64,000 nucleotides of DNA. It comes from Mycobacterium mantenii. Lineage in GTDB: Bacteria > Actinomycetota > Actinomycetes > Mycobacteriales > Mycobacteriaceae. How positions within the stretch are numbered: the stretch's first letter is position 1; each line of letters begins with the position of its first letter. Shown here piece after piece: positions 44,147-53,800 of the stretch. The position numbers and the translations under genes are program-made. The notes beneath the pieces were generated by a model. The model saw only the letters and a program-made list of their open reading frames with translations, made no database searches and had not been told where the DNA came from. Location of the stretch: contig NZ_AP022590.1 in the NCBI RefSeq assembly GCF_010731775.1, positions 4,960,001 through 5,024,000 on the forward strand, read 5' to 3'.

Positions 44147-44799
44147 CACCGCACCTGCGCCCACGACTCGTGCGCTGCGGGTTGGCCGGGTTCCGACGGA
44201 CCGCCCTGCCAGCGCGAGCGCAGGTGGTCGTCCAGGTCGGCGATCATCTGGTAGGCGGCCTGGGTGCCGGGTTGCTCGCCGTACGTGACGTCGTTGAAAG
44301 CCGTTGCCGCTTGGGTTAATTCGCTGGCCAGGTGTGGTAGAGCGGCGCCGGCGTCGCGGGCCAGCTCGTTGGCCGTCCGGCCGGGGGCCGCAGTCAGTAC
44401 ACCGGTCTCTTCGAGCTGGCGGGCGACGGCGCGCAGCCGGTGGCGAATCGCCGCGTCCCAATCACCTTCGGCCGCATAGTTTTCGGCGGTCGCACGATGC
44501 TGGGCGGCGGTCAGTTGGGCGGCTTCGAACAACGAGTAGTCGCCGCCGCGGCGGGTGCGCATGGTGCGCCGCAGGAGATAGACGCCGGCGATCACCGCGA
44601 TCACGAGCAGGATGAAAAGCACGGTGGCGGTGAGCCATCCGCCCGGTATCGAGGAGGTCTTCTGGAGCAGCCGGTAGATCAGGTCGTTGAGCCAGTCGAC
44701 GAAATGTTCCCGCGCCGAGCCCTTGGAGTAGATCGGTTTGTCGAGCTCGTCCTGCGCGGCGCGGTGTGCGGCATCGCGGTCGATGTCGATGGAGGGCAT
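44146..44799 (-). CDS. DUF4129 domain membrane protein (Rv3690-like)
   Basis: 217 residues, the same as Rv3690. One membrane helix (GGWLTATVLFILLVIAVIAGVYLL, about residues 53-76) and the C-terminal DUF4129 domain: NYAAEGDWDAAIRHRLRAVARQLEETGVL, TANELARDAGAALPHL, FNDVTYGEQPGTQAAYQM. The domain resembles transglutaminase-associated C-terminal segments and travels with MoxR/DUF58 genes. ATG start at 44799. Directly overlaps DUF4350. Confidence 0.88.
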   Translation of the reverse strand: MPSIDIDRDAAHRAAQDELDKPIYSKGSAREHFVDWLNDLIYRLLQKTSSIPGGWLTATVLFILLVIAVIAGVYLLRRTMRTRRGGDYSLFEAAQLTAAQHRATAENYAAEGDWDAAIRHRLRAVARQLEETGVLTAAPGRTANELARDAGAALPHLASELTQAATAFNDVTYGEQPGTQAAYQMIADLDDHLRSRWQGGPSEPGQPAAHESWAQVR

Positions 44800-44822
44800 T
44801 CCTCAGCCAGTCCTCGCTCGGC

Positions 44823-46160
44823 CTACAGGGGCCGGGTCAGCCAGAGGTTGTCGGTGGACGTGGCCGCGTAGGGCCCCTGGGCCGCTCCGCTCTGCAGCAC
44901 CAGATCGAATGCCTCGGCACGCATCCGGCGGTCGGTGTAGAGCAAGACGATGACTCCCGCGTTGAACGGCGCGGTGATGATCTCGCCGATCGCCGCCCCC
45001 ACCGAGAGGACCGCCGTGCTGACCAGGAACGCCGTGCCGGACGAGGTGATCTGGAAGAACTGGCCGACGATGCTGAACGGCACCGCGACCGCGTTGGCGA
45101 CGACGGAAGTCACCAGAAACGCGAGCACCCGGATGCCCAGCACTCGCCAGAAGCCGTTGCGCACCAGCTTGAACGACCGGGTGACCGCGTCCATGACGGG
45201 CAGCCGCTCCAGCACGATCAGCACCGGTGCGAACAACACCACCGTGTACAGGTACACCAGCAACGCGAGGACGACCAGCACCAGCGGGATGCCAAGGACC
45301 ACGGCCGCGGCCGCACTGCCGATCGCCGCCAGCGCCCCGATGATCACCGCGACCAGCCCCGCGAGGGCCGCCACCACGACGGCTTCCAGCAGGGCCAGAC
45401 CGAGCAGGGCCAGCAGTCGCCCGCGGATCTTTTGCCAGGTTTCGCCGATGGTGATCGGGGTTCCGAACACCGCCCGCCCGACGATGACGGTGAGCATCCC
45501 GGACAGCAGCATGCCGCCCAGCCAGCCGACCAGGATGCCGCCGCCCACCGATGCGGTCCAGGCGCCCAGTACGCCCGAGCTCAGTTCGCCGGGCCGATCG
45601 GAGGTGAACCTGTCGGCCGCGGCCAGCGGACCGAAGAACGCGACCTTGGTGACGATCTGCATGATCACGACGACGATGGCGGTCAGCCCCAGCGTCGCTT
45701 TCGGGTTCGCCCGCACGTAGCCGACCGCGCCGTTGAAGATGTCGCCGAGGGTCAGCGGCCGCAACGGGATGATCCCGGGTTTGACGGCTCCGTAGCGCGG
45801 CGGTGTGCCGAACGCCGGCGGCGACCCGTAACCCGGCGGAGGCCCATACCCCGGTGGTGACCCATAGCCGGGTGGAGGCGCATAGCCGGGTGGAGGCCCG
45901 TAGCCCGGCGGGGGTCCATAGCCGGACGGGGGCTGATAACCGGGCGGCGGGCCATATGCCGGTGGCGTGCCGTAGGCCGGCGGCGGGCCATACGCCGCGG
46001 GTGGACCGTATTCAGGTTGTGGGCCGTATGCCGGTGGCGGACCGGCCGGATAACCAGGCGGCGGCGCGCTCACCGAGTGCAGCGGCCCGTCAAACCAGCC
46101 CTGCGGCCGGGCGCGTCGTTCGTCATGGGCTCCATCCTGTCGACGGTCGGGGCATTTCAC
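44823..46160 (-). CDS. Multi-pass membrane protein with (P)PxxYG repeat N-terminus (Rv3689-like)
   Basis: 445 residues from GTG 46160; the start is uncertain, and a GTG at 46073 (VSAPPPGYPAG) is possible. The N-terminal ~125 residues are tandem PPPGYG-type repeats. The rest holds about six to seven membrane segments as in the glycerophosphoryl-diester phosphodiesterase membrane domain family (LRPLTLGDIFNGAVGYVRANP; GRAVFGTPITIGETW; FNAGVIVLLYTDRRMRAEA). No catalytic GDPD domain is present. First gene of the minus-strand MoxR series, 23 bp before DUF4129. Equivalent of Rv3689. Confidence 0.85.
   Translation of the reverse strand: MKCPDRRQDGAHDERRARPQGWFDGPLHSVSAPPPGYPAGPPPAYGPQPEYGPPAAYGPPPAYGTPPAYGPPPGYQPPSGYGPPPGYGPPPGYAPPPGYGSPPGYGPPPGYGSPPAFGTPPRYGAVKPGIIPLRPLTLGDIFNGAVGYVRANPKATLGLTAIVVVIMQIVTKVAFFGPLAAADRFTSDRPGELSSGVLGAWTASVGGGILVGWLGGMLLSGMLTVIVGRAVFGTPITIGETWQKIRGRLLALLGLALLEAVVVAALAGLVAVIIGALAAIGSAAAAVVLGIPLVLVVLALLVYLYTVVLFAPVLIVLERLPVMDAVTRSFKLVRNGFWRVLGIRVLAFLVTSVVANAVAVPFSIVGQFFQITSSGTAFLVSTAVLSVGAAIGEIITAPFNAGVIVLLYTDRRMRAEAFDLVLQSGAAQGPYAATSTDNLWLTRPL
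45810..46060 (-). repeat. Tandem coding repeat (Pro-Pro-Gly-Tyr-Gly)
   Basis: About fourteen imperfect units of 15-21 bp encode PPxYGP/PPGYG in the N-terminus of the Rv3689-like protein. Unit length and sequence vary, and copy number may differ between strains, as with other coding minisatellites. No CRISPR-like spacer structure. Confidence 0.8.
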
Positions 46161-46197
46161 AATCTTGACTCCGCGCCCGGCGCGTAGCGTCTCACCC

Positions 46198-46662
46198 ATG
46201 GCGGAACTCAAATCCCGGCTCCGGGCGGACCTGACCGCGGCGATGAAGGCCCAGGACAAGTTGCGAACGGCCACCCTGCGCATGCTGTTGGCCGCGATCC
46301 AAACCGAGGAAGTTTCCGGTAAGCAGGCCAAAGACCTCACCGACGAGGAAGTCATCAAGGTGCTGGCCAAGGAATCGCGCAAGCGGAGCGAATCCGCGGA
46401 GATCTACACCCAGAACGGGCGCGGGGAGCTCGCCGCCAACGAGCACGCCGAGGGGCGGATCATTGACGAGTACCTGCCCACCCCGCTCACCGAGGCGGAG
46501 GTGGCCGACGTCGCCGATACCGCGATCGCCCAGGTCGCCGAGGAAATCGGCGAGCGGCCGGGCGTGAAGCAGATGGGTATGGTGATGAAGGCCGCCACCG
46601 CGATCGCCGCCGGCAAGGCCGACGGCGCTCGCCTCTCGGCCGCCGTCAAAGAGCGGCTGTAG
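46198..46662 (+). CDS. GatB/YqeY domain protein (Rv3688c-like)
   Basis: 154 residues, the same as Rv3688c. Helical YqeY protein: MAELKSRLRADLTAAMKAQD, RTATLRMLLAAIQTEE, EIYTQNGRGELAANEHAEG, IIDEYLPTPLTEAEV and GVKQMGMVMKAATAIAAGKADG. Related to the tRNA-binding tail of GatB, so a tRNA-associated role is suspected but not established. ATG at 46198. It converges on selB and marks the end of the region collinear with M. tuberculosis. Confidence 0.93.
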   Translation: MAELKSRLRADLTAAMKAQDKLRTATLRMLLAAIQTEEVSGKQAKDLTDEEVIKVLAKESRKRSESAEIYTQNGRGELAANEHAEGRIIDEYLPTPLTEAEVADVADTAIAQVAEEIGERPGVKQMGMVMKAATAIAAGKADGARLSAAVKERL

Positions 46663-46671
46663 CCGCCCCGC

Positions 46672-48366
46672 TCAGACCAGGACCCGGGTTCCGTCGCCGC
46701 CGCGGCGCGTCACGCGCCGGGCATCGAGCTGTTCCAGCAGCGGCACCGCCACCCGCCGGGTGGTGTCCAGCGCGCGGCGTGCCTCGCTGACCGTGAACGG
46801 TTGCGGCAGCGTCGCCAGCACGCCGGCGGCTCGGTCCAGCGCGTCGGGCCCTAGCACCACCCCGTCGGCGATCCGCGTCAGGCGCCCGGCCCGCACCGCC
46901 GCGGCCACCTCCCGGGGACCCAGCCCCAGCTCGGCGAGCTCGTCGGCCTCGGGCGCCCGGAACGGCTCGGCGGCCAGCCACTCCTCGACCGTGGCCACGG
47001 CCTTGTCGACGCGGGCCGGCAGGCCCGCATCGGGCGGGCGGACCAGCCCGTCGGCCAGCACCAGACCGGCGCCCTCGAGCAACGTCGGCACGAGTTCGGC
47101 GGCGGGCAACCCGACCTGCTGGCGCAGCGTTTCCTGCGGCATGCCCGCCGCGATGTCGTGATCGCCCGCCCAGCGGCGCACCGCCGCGGTCGCGTCCTCG
47201 CGCCGCGCCGCCCACCACTGCGGGTCCACCACCCAGTCGCCCACCCGCTGCCCGCGCGGCGGCAGACCCATGGCGCGCAGGTCGGCGGCGCGCGCGAAGT
47301 CCGGCGCCCGCACCTGGCCGGTCGCCAGTTCCGCGGCGCGGGCCCGCGCCGCGCCGCGCCGCCGCAGCCCGGGCGGGCGGACGTCGAGCACTTCGATTCC
47401 CGCCGCGATCCGGTGCTGTCCGGGGTCGCGCAGCAACCCGACGTCTCCCACCCGCAACGGCAGCGGCCGGACCAGCCGCAGCCGCGCCGCGGCGGTCCCC
47501 AGCCGGCGCACCTGCACCGGCACGGCCGCCGACCCGATGTGCAGCACGAGCTGGCGGTGCAAAGTCTCCGCCGCGCGCAGGGCGACGTCGATCTCCGCGG
47601 TGTCCAGCCAGGCCCCGGGCGTGCGCACGGTGTCCCCGCGTCCGATGTCGTGCCGGTCGACGCCCCGCAGGTTCAGCGCGACCCTGGCGACCGCACCGAC
47701 CTCGGAATGGTTGCGGCCCAAGGCTTGCAGCCCGCGCACGGTGACGCGCCGCCCGGCGTGCTCGAGTTCGTCGCCCACCCGCACCGTGCCGGCGGCCAGC
47801 GTGCCGGTGACGACGGTGCCCGCGCCCCGGACGGTGAAGCTGCGGTCGATCCACAGCCGCACGTCGGCGCCGGGGTCCGGCGCGGGCAGCCGGTCGGTCA
47901 GCGCCACCAGCTCGGCGCGCACCCGGTCGAGGTCGGTGCCGATCGCGACGGGCAAGCCGGCAAGTGAAGTGGCGCCAAGCCTTTCCGACGCCTGCGTGAT
48001 GGCCGGACCCGGATCGGCGAGATCGGCCTTGCTGATCACCAGCAGCCCGTGGCGGACCCCGAGCGCGTCGAGCGCAGCCAGATGTTCCTCCGACTGGGGC
48101 ATCCAGCCCTCGGTGGCGGCGACGACGAACACCACTCCGGGGGCCGCGCCGACGCCGGCCAGCATGTTGGCCACGAACCGCTCATGGCCGGGCACGTCGA
48201 CGAACACGACCTGGCGCCCCTCGAGCTCGGTCCAGGCGAAGCCCAGATCGATGGTCAGGCCGCGGCGCTGTTCCTCGGCCAGCCGATCCGGCCACATACC
48301 CGTAATTCGTTGCAGCAGAGTCGATTTACCGTGATCGACGTGCCCGGCGGTGGCTAGGACGAACAC
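46672..48366 (-). CDS. selB: Selenocysteine-specific elongation factor SelB
   Basis: 564 residues; GTPase that brings Sec-tRNA to UGA codons marked by a SECIS hairpin. P-loop ATAGHVDHGKSTLLQRITG, G3 VDVPGHERFV, G4 ISKADL, then EF-Tu-like domains 2 and 3 (DRSFTVRGAGTVVTGTL) and, from about residue 390, tandem winged helices that read the SECIS (FTVSEARRALDTTRRVAVPLLEQL at the C-terminus). GTG start at 48366 overlaps the selA stop by 13 nt. At 564 residues it is slightly shorter than E. coli SelB (614). Confidence 0.95.
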   Translation of the reverse strand: MFVLATAGHVDHGKSTLLQRITGMWPDRLAEEQRRGLTIDLGFAWTELEGRQVVFVDVPGHERFVANMLAGVGAAPGVVFVVAATEGWMPQSEEHLAALDALGVRHGLLVISKADLADPGPAITQASERLGATSLAGLPVAIGTDLDRVRAELVALTDRLPAPDPGADVRLWIDRSFTVRGAGTVVTGTLAAGTVRVGDELEHAGRRVTVRGLQALGRNHSEVGAVARVALNLRGVDRHDIGRGDTVRTPGAWLDTAEIDVALRAAETLHRQLVLHIGSAAVPVQVRRLGTAAARLRLVRPLPLRVGDVGLLRDPGQHRIAAGIEVLDVRPPGLRRRGAARARAAELATGQVRAPDFARAADLRAMGLPPRGQRVGDWVVDPQWWAARREDATAAVRRWAGDHDIAAGMPQETLRQQVGLPAAELVPTLLEGAGLVLADGLVRPPDAGLPARVDKAVATVEEWLAAEPFRAPEADELAELGLGPREVAAAVRAGRLTRIADGVVLGPDALDRAAGVLATLPQPFTVSEARRALDTTRRVAVPLLEQLDARRVTRRGGDGTRVLV

Positions 48367-49655
48367 GCCCGCACCGCCGCGGCCACCAGCTCGTCGTCCT
48401 CGGGCGGCACCGTGCACAGGTCGAGCAGGCACCGGCCGCTCTCCAGGCGTCCGACGACCGGCGGGTTGCCGAGACGCAGCGCGGCCGCATAGGGCTCGGG
48501 CAGGCTCACCGCGGCGCTGGGCAGTTCGACGCCGGGCGCCCCGCCGCCGCCGACGGCCGCAACGCAGTCCACCGCCACGGCGCCGGTGTTCGCGGGCAGC
48601 CCGGCGGCCAGCGCCTCGGCCCGGGCGCGCAGCCGGGTGGCGTCGGCGGCCAGCGCCTGCGCGACCGGCGGGGGCGGCCCGAGCAGCGTTGCCTCCAGCG
48701 CGGCCAGTGTCAGCTTGTCCACCCGCAGGGCGCGGGCCGCGGGGTGGCGGCGAATCCGCTCGATGAGGTCCGCCCGGCCGAGAAGCAGCCCGGCCTGCGG
48801 CCCGCCCAGCAGTTTGTCCCCGCTCGCGGTGACCACGTCGGCGCCGTCGGCCAGCATCGAGGTCGCGTCCGGCTCGTCGGGCAGCACCGGATGCGGCGAC
48901 AACAGGCCGGAACCGATGTCGACCACCAGCGGGACGCCGAGCTTGCGCAGTTCCGGCGCCAGCGTGGCGACCTCGACCGCCGAGGTGAACCCGCTGACGT
49001 GAAAGTTGGACGGATGCACCTTCAGCACAAAACCGGTCTGCGGCCCGAGCGCCCCGGCGTAGTCTCGCAGGCCGGTGCGGTTGGTGGTGCCGACTTCGCG
49101 CAGCCGCGATCCGGTCGATTCCAGTAGCTCGGGGATGCGGAACCCGTCACCGATTTCCACGAGTTCGCCGCGGCTGAGCACGATCTCCTTGCCGGGGGCC
49201 AGCGTCATCGCGGTCAACAGCAGCGCGGCCGCGTTGTTGTTGACGACGTGCACGCCGCCAGCGGTCGGAGCCGCGCCCGCCAGCGCGGCCAGCGCGCCCC
49301 GGCCGCGCCGCGCGCGCCGCCCGGTCGCCAGGTCGAACTCGACGTCCGTGGCGCCACCCGCGGCGACCACCGCGTCCAGCGCGGCCCGCGACAGCGGGGC
49401 GCGGCCCAAATTGGTGTGCACCACCACGCCGGTGGCGTTGATGACCGGCCGCAGGCTCGAGGCGGTGGCGGGCAGTGCGGCGACGGCGTGCTCGGCGACC
49501 TGCTCGGGGGCGATCTCTCCGGCACGCGCCCGCCGCTGGGCCGCGGAGATCACCGACTTCACCAGGTCGCGGCCCAGCACCCGCTGCGCGGCGACCAGCC
49601 GGGGGTCGGTGAGCAGCGTGTCGGTGCCGGGCACCCGTCGGCGCGGGTCGCTCAT
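48354..49655 (-). CDS. selA: L-seryl-tRNA(Sec) selenium transferase
   Basis: 433 residues; PLP enzyme converting Ser-tRNA(Sec) to Sec-tRNA(Sec) with selenophosphate. VINATGVVVHTNLGRAPLS, NNNAAALLLTAMTLAPGKEIVLSRGELVEIG and the PLP Lys281 in DVVTASGDKLLGGPQAG are the family blocks. ATG at 49655 lies 19 nt after the 3' end of tRNA-Sec, and the gene overlaps selB, giving a selC-selA-selB order on one strand. Confidence 0.95.
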   Translation of the reverse strand: MSDPRRRVPGTDTLLTDPRLVAAQRVLGRDLVKSVISAAQRRARAGEIAPEQVAEHAVAALPATASSLRPVINATGVVVHTNLGRAPLSRAALDAVVAAGGATDVEFDLATGRRARRGRGALAALAGAAPTAGGVHVVNNNAAALLLTAMTLAPGKEIVLSRGELVEIGDGFRIPELLESTGSRLREVGTTNRTGLRDYAGALGPQTGFVLKVHPSNFHVSGFTSAVEVATLAPELRKLGVPLVVDIGSGLLSPHPVLPDEPDATSMLADGADVVTASGDKLLGGPQAGLLLGRADLIERIRRHPAARALRVDKLTLAALEATLLGPPPPVAQALAADATRLRARAEALAAGLPANTGAVAVDCVAAVGGGGAPGVELPSAAVSLPEPYAAALRLGNPPVVGRLESGRCLLDLCTVPPEDDELVAAAVRACSS

Positions 49656-49673
49656 GTCGGGCCCAAAAGATCA

Positions 49674-49768
49674 TGGCGGAGGCGGACGGGAATTGAACCC
49701 GCCAACGGCAGCGTCTGCCGTTCCACGGTTTTGAAGACCGCGCCGGTCACCAGACCGGACACGCCTCC
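49674..49768 (-). tRNA. selC: tRNA-Sec (UCA)
   Basis: 95 nt including encoded CCA (49674-49676). Acceptor GGAGGCG/CGCCTCC, a six-base-pair D stem with 4-nt loop (CCGGTC-TGGT-GACCGG), anticodon TCA at 49732-49734 in CTTCAAA, a long variable arm of 8 bp (AACGGCAG/CTGCCGTT), and T arm GCGGGTTCAATTCCCGT. The extended D stem, long variable arm and UCA anticodon are specific to selenocysteine tRNA. It sits immediately upstream of selA on the same strand. Confidence 0.97.
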
Positions 49769-49813
49769 TTGAGCCATGGTGCCAATTGTCGCAGCCGCCG
49801 CGGCGCGGGCACC

Positions 49814-50815
49814 ATGGACGCCGTGACGTACCGACTGACTCAATACGCCCACGGGGGTGGCTGCGCCTGCAAGATCCCGCCCGGCGAGCTCGAGGAGGTG
49901 GTTCGCGGGCTGGGATCGAACCCGCCGCGCGACGCGGTCGGGGAGCTGCTGGTGGGGCTGGACAACGGCGATGACGCGGCGGTGGTGCGGATTCAGGACG
50001 GCACGGCCCTGATCGCGACGACCGACTTCTTCACCCCGGTGGTGGACGACGCCTACGACTGGGGCCGGATCGCGGCGACCAACGCGTTGTCCGATGTCTA
50101 CGCGATGGGCGGGCGCCCGGTGGTCGCGGTGAACCTGCTGGGATGGCCGCGCGACGTGTTGCCATTCGAGCTGGCCGCCGAGACGCTGCGCGGCGGACGC
50201 GACGTGTGCGCCCTGGCCGGCTGCCATTTGGCCGGCGGGCACAGCGTCGACGATCCCGAACCCAAGTACGGGCTGGCGGTCACCGGGATCGCCGACCCAA
50301 ACCGCTTGCTACGCAATGATTCCGGTAAGCCCGGGACGCCGCTGTCGCTGACCAAGCCACTCGGTGTCGGAGTGCTGAACAACAGGCATAAGGCCACGGG
50401 GGAGCGCTTCGAAGAGGCGGTCGCGGTGATGACCACGCTCAACGCCGCCGCGGCCACGGCGGCGCTGGCGGCCGGCATCGAATGTGCCACCGACGTAACG
50501 GGTTTCGGGTTGCTCGGACATCTGCACAAGCTGGCGCGGGCCAGTGGCGTGACGGCGGTGATCGACTCGGCGGCGGTGCCCTACCTGGACGGCGCGCGTG
50601 CGGCGCTGGCCGCCGGCTACCTCAGCGGCGGCACCCGGCGGAACCTGGACTGGGTGGCGCCGCACGTCGACCTGTCCGCCGTGGGCTCCGACGATGCCCT
50701 GTTGCTCGCCGACGCGCAGACCTCCGGTGGCCTGCTGATCGCCGGCGAGATCCCGGGGGCGCCGGTCATCGGCGAGCTGGTACCGCGCGGTGAGCACACC
50801 ATCGTGGTGCGCTGA
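49814..50815 (+). CDS. selD: Selenide, water dikinase (selenophosphate synthetase)
   Basis: 333 residues; makes selenophosphate, the selenium donor, from selenide and ATP. The active-site loop is HGGGCACKIPPGEL with Cys17 and Lys20, matching E. coli Cys17/Lys20; the first catalytic residue is Cys, not Sec. Metal-binding LDNGDDAAVVRI and ATTDFFTPVVDDAYDWGRIAA follow. ATG at 49814 was chosen over the longer frame because it aligns with the family N-terminus. It is 39 bp upstream of the formate dehydrogenase genes, divergent from selC-selA-selB. Confidence 0.95.
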   Translation: MDAVTYRLTQYAHGGGCACKIPPGELEEVVRGLGSNPPRDAVGELLVGLDNGDDAAVVRIQDGTALIATTDFFTPVVDDAYDWGRIAATNALSDVYAMGGRPVVAVNLLGWPRDVLPFELAAETLRGGRDVCALAGCHLAGGHSVDDPEPKYGLAVTGIADPNRLLRNDSGKPGTPLSLTKPLGVGVLNNRHKATGERFEEAVAVMTTLNAAAATAALAAGIECATDVTGFGLLGHLHKLARASGVTAVIDSAAVPYLDGARAALAAGYLSGGTRRNLDWVAPHVDLSAVGSDDALLLADAQTSGGLLIAGEIPGAPVIGELVPRGEHTIVVR

Positions 50816-50854
50816 ACCGGCGGGGTTTCGGCCGAACGCACTAGGCTTAGGGGC

Positions 50855-53800
50855 ATGGCCCCAAAAAACGCGATGCGCAGGCTTTTCCTGGAGTGGCCCG
50901 TCCTGCGTCAGCTGCGGTCGACGGACAAGCTCGGCCGCGGGTCGGCCGTCACCTCCGAGCACACCCGCACGCTTGCGCCGCGCACCACCACCGCCGACCG
51001 CGTCGTGCAGAGCATCTGTCCCTACTGCGCCGTCGGTTGTGGGCAGCGGGTATACGTCAAGGACGAGCGGGTCGTGCAGATCGAGGGCGACCCCGATTCG
51101 CCGATCTCGCGGGGGCGGTTGTGCCCCAAGGGCGCTGCGAGCGAACAGCTGGTCAACTCGCCGGGCCGGCAGCTGCAGGTGCTCTACCGCGCGCCGCGGG
51201 CGACCGAATGGCGGCCGCTCGAGCTGGACACCGCCATTGACATGGTGGCCGATCGCTTCGTCGAGGCCCGCCGCCACGCCTGGCAGGACATCGACAAGAA
51301 GGGCCACCCACTGCGCCGCACGATGAAGATCGCCGCGCTCGGCGGCGCCACGCTGGACAACGAAGAGAACTACATCATCAAGAAGCTCTTCACCGCCGCC
51401 GGCGCCATCCAGATCGAGAACCAAGCTCGTATTTGACACAGCTCCACGGTTCCCGGTCTGGGAACCTCCTTCGGGCGCGGTGGCGCCACCCAATCACTGC
51501 AAGACATGGCCAACGCCGACTGCATCATCATCCAGGGCTCCAACATGGCCGAGTGCCACCCGGTGGGATTCCAATGGGTCGAGGAGGCGAAAGCGCGCGG
51601 CGCCAAGGTGATTCACGTCGACCCGCGTTTCACCCGCACCTCGGCGGTGTGCGACAAGCACGTGGCGATCCGGGCAGGCTCCGACGTGGTGCTGTTGGGC
51701 GCGCTCATCAATCACGTCATCAGCAACGACCTGTGGTTCAAGGAATACGTCGTCGCGTACACCAACGCGGCCACCCTGATCAACGAAAAGTACCGTGATT
51801 CAGAGGATTTGGGCGGATTATTCTCGGGCTTCGATACCGAGACTGGACAGTATGATCTGTCCACCTGGGCGTACGCGGGCCAGGAGGAAGAACAGGCCGA
51901 CATCGAGCATGGGTCCAGTGCTTCGGCCCGGGCTGCCGGCGATGTGCACGGCAGCGGTGGCCCGCCGTTACCGCATGCTCGCGTGCAGCGCGACGAGTCG
52001 TTGCAGCATCCGCGCTCGGTGTTCCAGATCGTCAAGCGCCATTACGCCCGCTATACGCCGGAGATGGTGAAGGACGTCTGCGGCATCAGCCTCGAGGATT
52101 TCAACTACCTCGCCCGCACCATCGTCGAAAACTCCGGTCGCGAGCGCACCACCTGTTTCGCCTACGCCGTCGGCTGGACGCAGCACACGTTGGGGGCCCA
52201 ATTCATCCGCACCGCAACGATTTTGCAGCTGCTTTTGGGCAACGTGGGGCGCCCGGGCAGCGGCATCATGGCGCTGCGCGGACACGCCACCATCCAGGGC
52301 TCCACCGATATCCCGACGTTGTTCAACCTGCTTCCCGGCTACCTGTCGATGCCGAAGGCTGGTGTGCACGACACGTTCGGTGACTACATCGAAAGGGTCG
52401 GGCCGAAGAACCAGAAGGGTTTCTGGGCAGATGCGGACACCTACATGGTCAGCCTGCTCAAGGCATGGTGGGGAGATGCCGCCCGCGCGGACAACGACTG
52501 GGCCTACGACTACCTGCCTCGGCTGTCCGGGCCGCACGGCACGTATCAGACGGTGATGTCCATGCTCGACGACGAGGTCGACGGGTACTTCCTGCTCGGC
52601 CAGAACCCGGCCGTCGGATCGGCACACGGCCGGATGCAACGCATGGGCATGTCGCACCTGAAGTGGTTGGTGGTGCGCGACCTCAACCTCATCGAGTCGG
52701 CCACCTTCTGGAAGGACGGCCCCGAGATCGCCTCCGGCGAGCTGAAGACCGAAGAGATCGAGACCGAGGTGTTCTTCTTCCCGGCGGCGACGCACGTCGA
52801 GAAGGCCGGCTCGTTCACCCAGACCCAACGCCTGGTGCAGTGGCGGCACAAGGCCGTCGAGCCGCCCGGCGACTGCCAAAGCGAACTGCAGTTCTTCGTC
52901 GAGTTGGGCAAGCGAATCAGGCAACGGCTGGCCGGGTCGACCGATCCACGCGACCGCCCGCTCCTGGACCTGACTTGGGACTATCCCATCGACGAGCACG
53001 GCGAGCCCGATCCCACAGCGGTGCTGGCCGAGATCAGCGGCTGCTATCTGACCGGGCCCGAAGCCGGCAAACCCGTTCCCGGATACACCGAATTGGGTGC
53101 CGACGGATCGACGTCATGCGGCTGCTGGATCTACTCCGGCGTGTACGCCGACGGCGTCAACCAAGCCGCCCGCCGGGCACCGCTCGGCGGCCCGTCGCCC
53201 AGCCAGTCCGAATGGGGTTGGGCGTGGCCGGCCGACCGACGGATTCTGTACAACCGCGCCTCGGCCGACCCGGACGGCAAGCCTTGGAGCGAGCGCAAGA
53301 AGTACATCTGGTGGGACGAGCAACAGGCCCGTTGGGTCGGCGACGACGTGCCCGACTTTCCCGTCGATCGCGCCCCACACGTCCGACCGGACCCGGACGT
53401 CGGCGGCCCGGATGCGCTGGCGGGTGACGACCCGTTCATCATGCAGGCCGACGGCAAGGCTTGGCTGTTTGCGCCCAGGGGCATGGTGGACGGTCCGCTG
53501 CCCACGCACTACGAGCCGCAGGAGTCACCGGTCGCCAACGCGCTGTATCCTCAGCAGCAGAATCCGTCACGAATCATGTTTCCGCGCAAGGACAATCTCT
53601 GGGCGCCGAGCGCGGGTGATCCCGGCGTGGACGTCTACCCGTATGTGTTCACCACCTACCGGCTCACCGAGCACCACACTGCCGGCGGGATGAGCCGATG
53701 GCTGCCCTACCTGTCCGAACTGCAGCCCGAGATGTTTTGCGAGGTGTCCCCGGAGCTGGCCGCCGAACGCGGGCTCGAGCCCTACGGGTGGGCCACGATC

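Noticed and set aside
44766..45860. 364-codon plus-strand ORF opposite the Rv3689-like gene
   Set aside because: Arg/Asp/His/Gln-rich shadow typical of antisense GC3-rich frames.
45810..46060. Possible CRISPR-like array
   Set aside because: Units are short coding PPGYG repeats with no spacers of regular length and no cas genes.
51434..51436. TGA in fdhA as a nonsense mutation or pseudogene
   Set aside because: The frame continues in phase with conserved sequence on both sides, a SECIS hairpin follows at the right spacing, and all four sel genes are adjacent.
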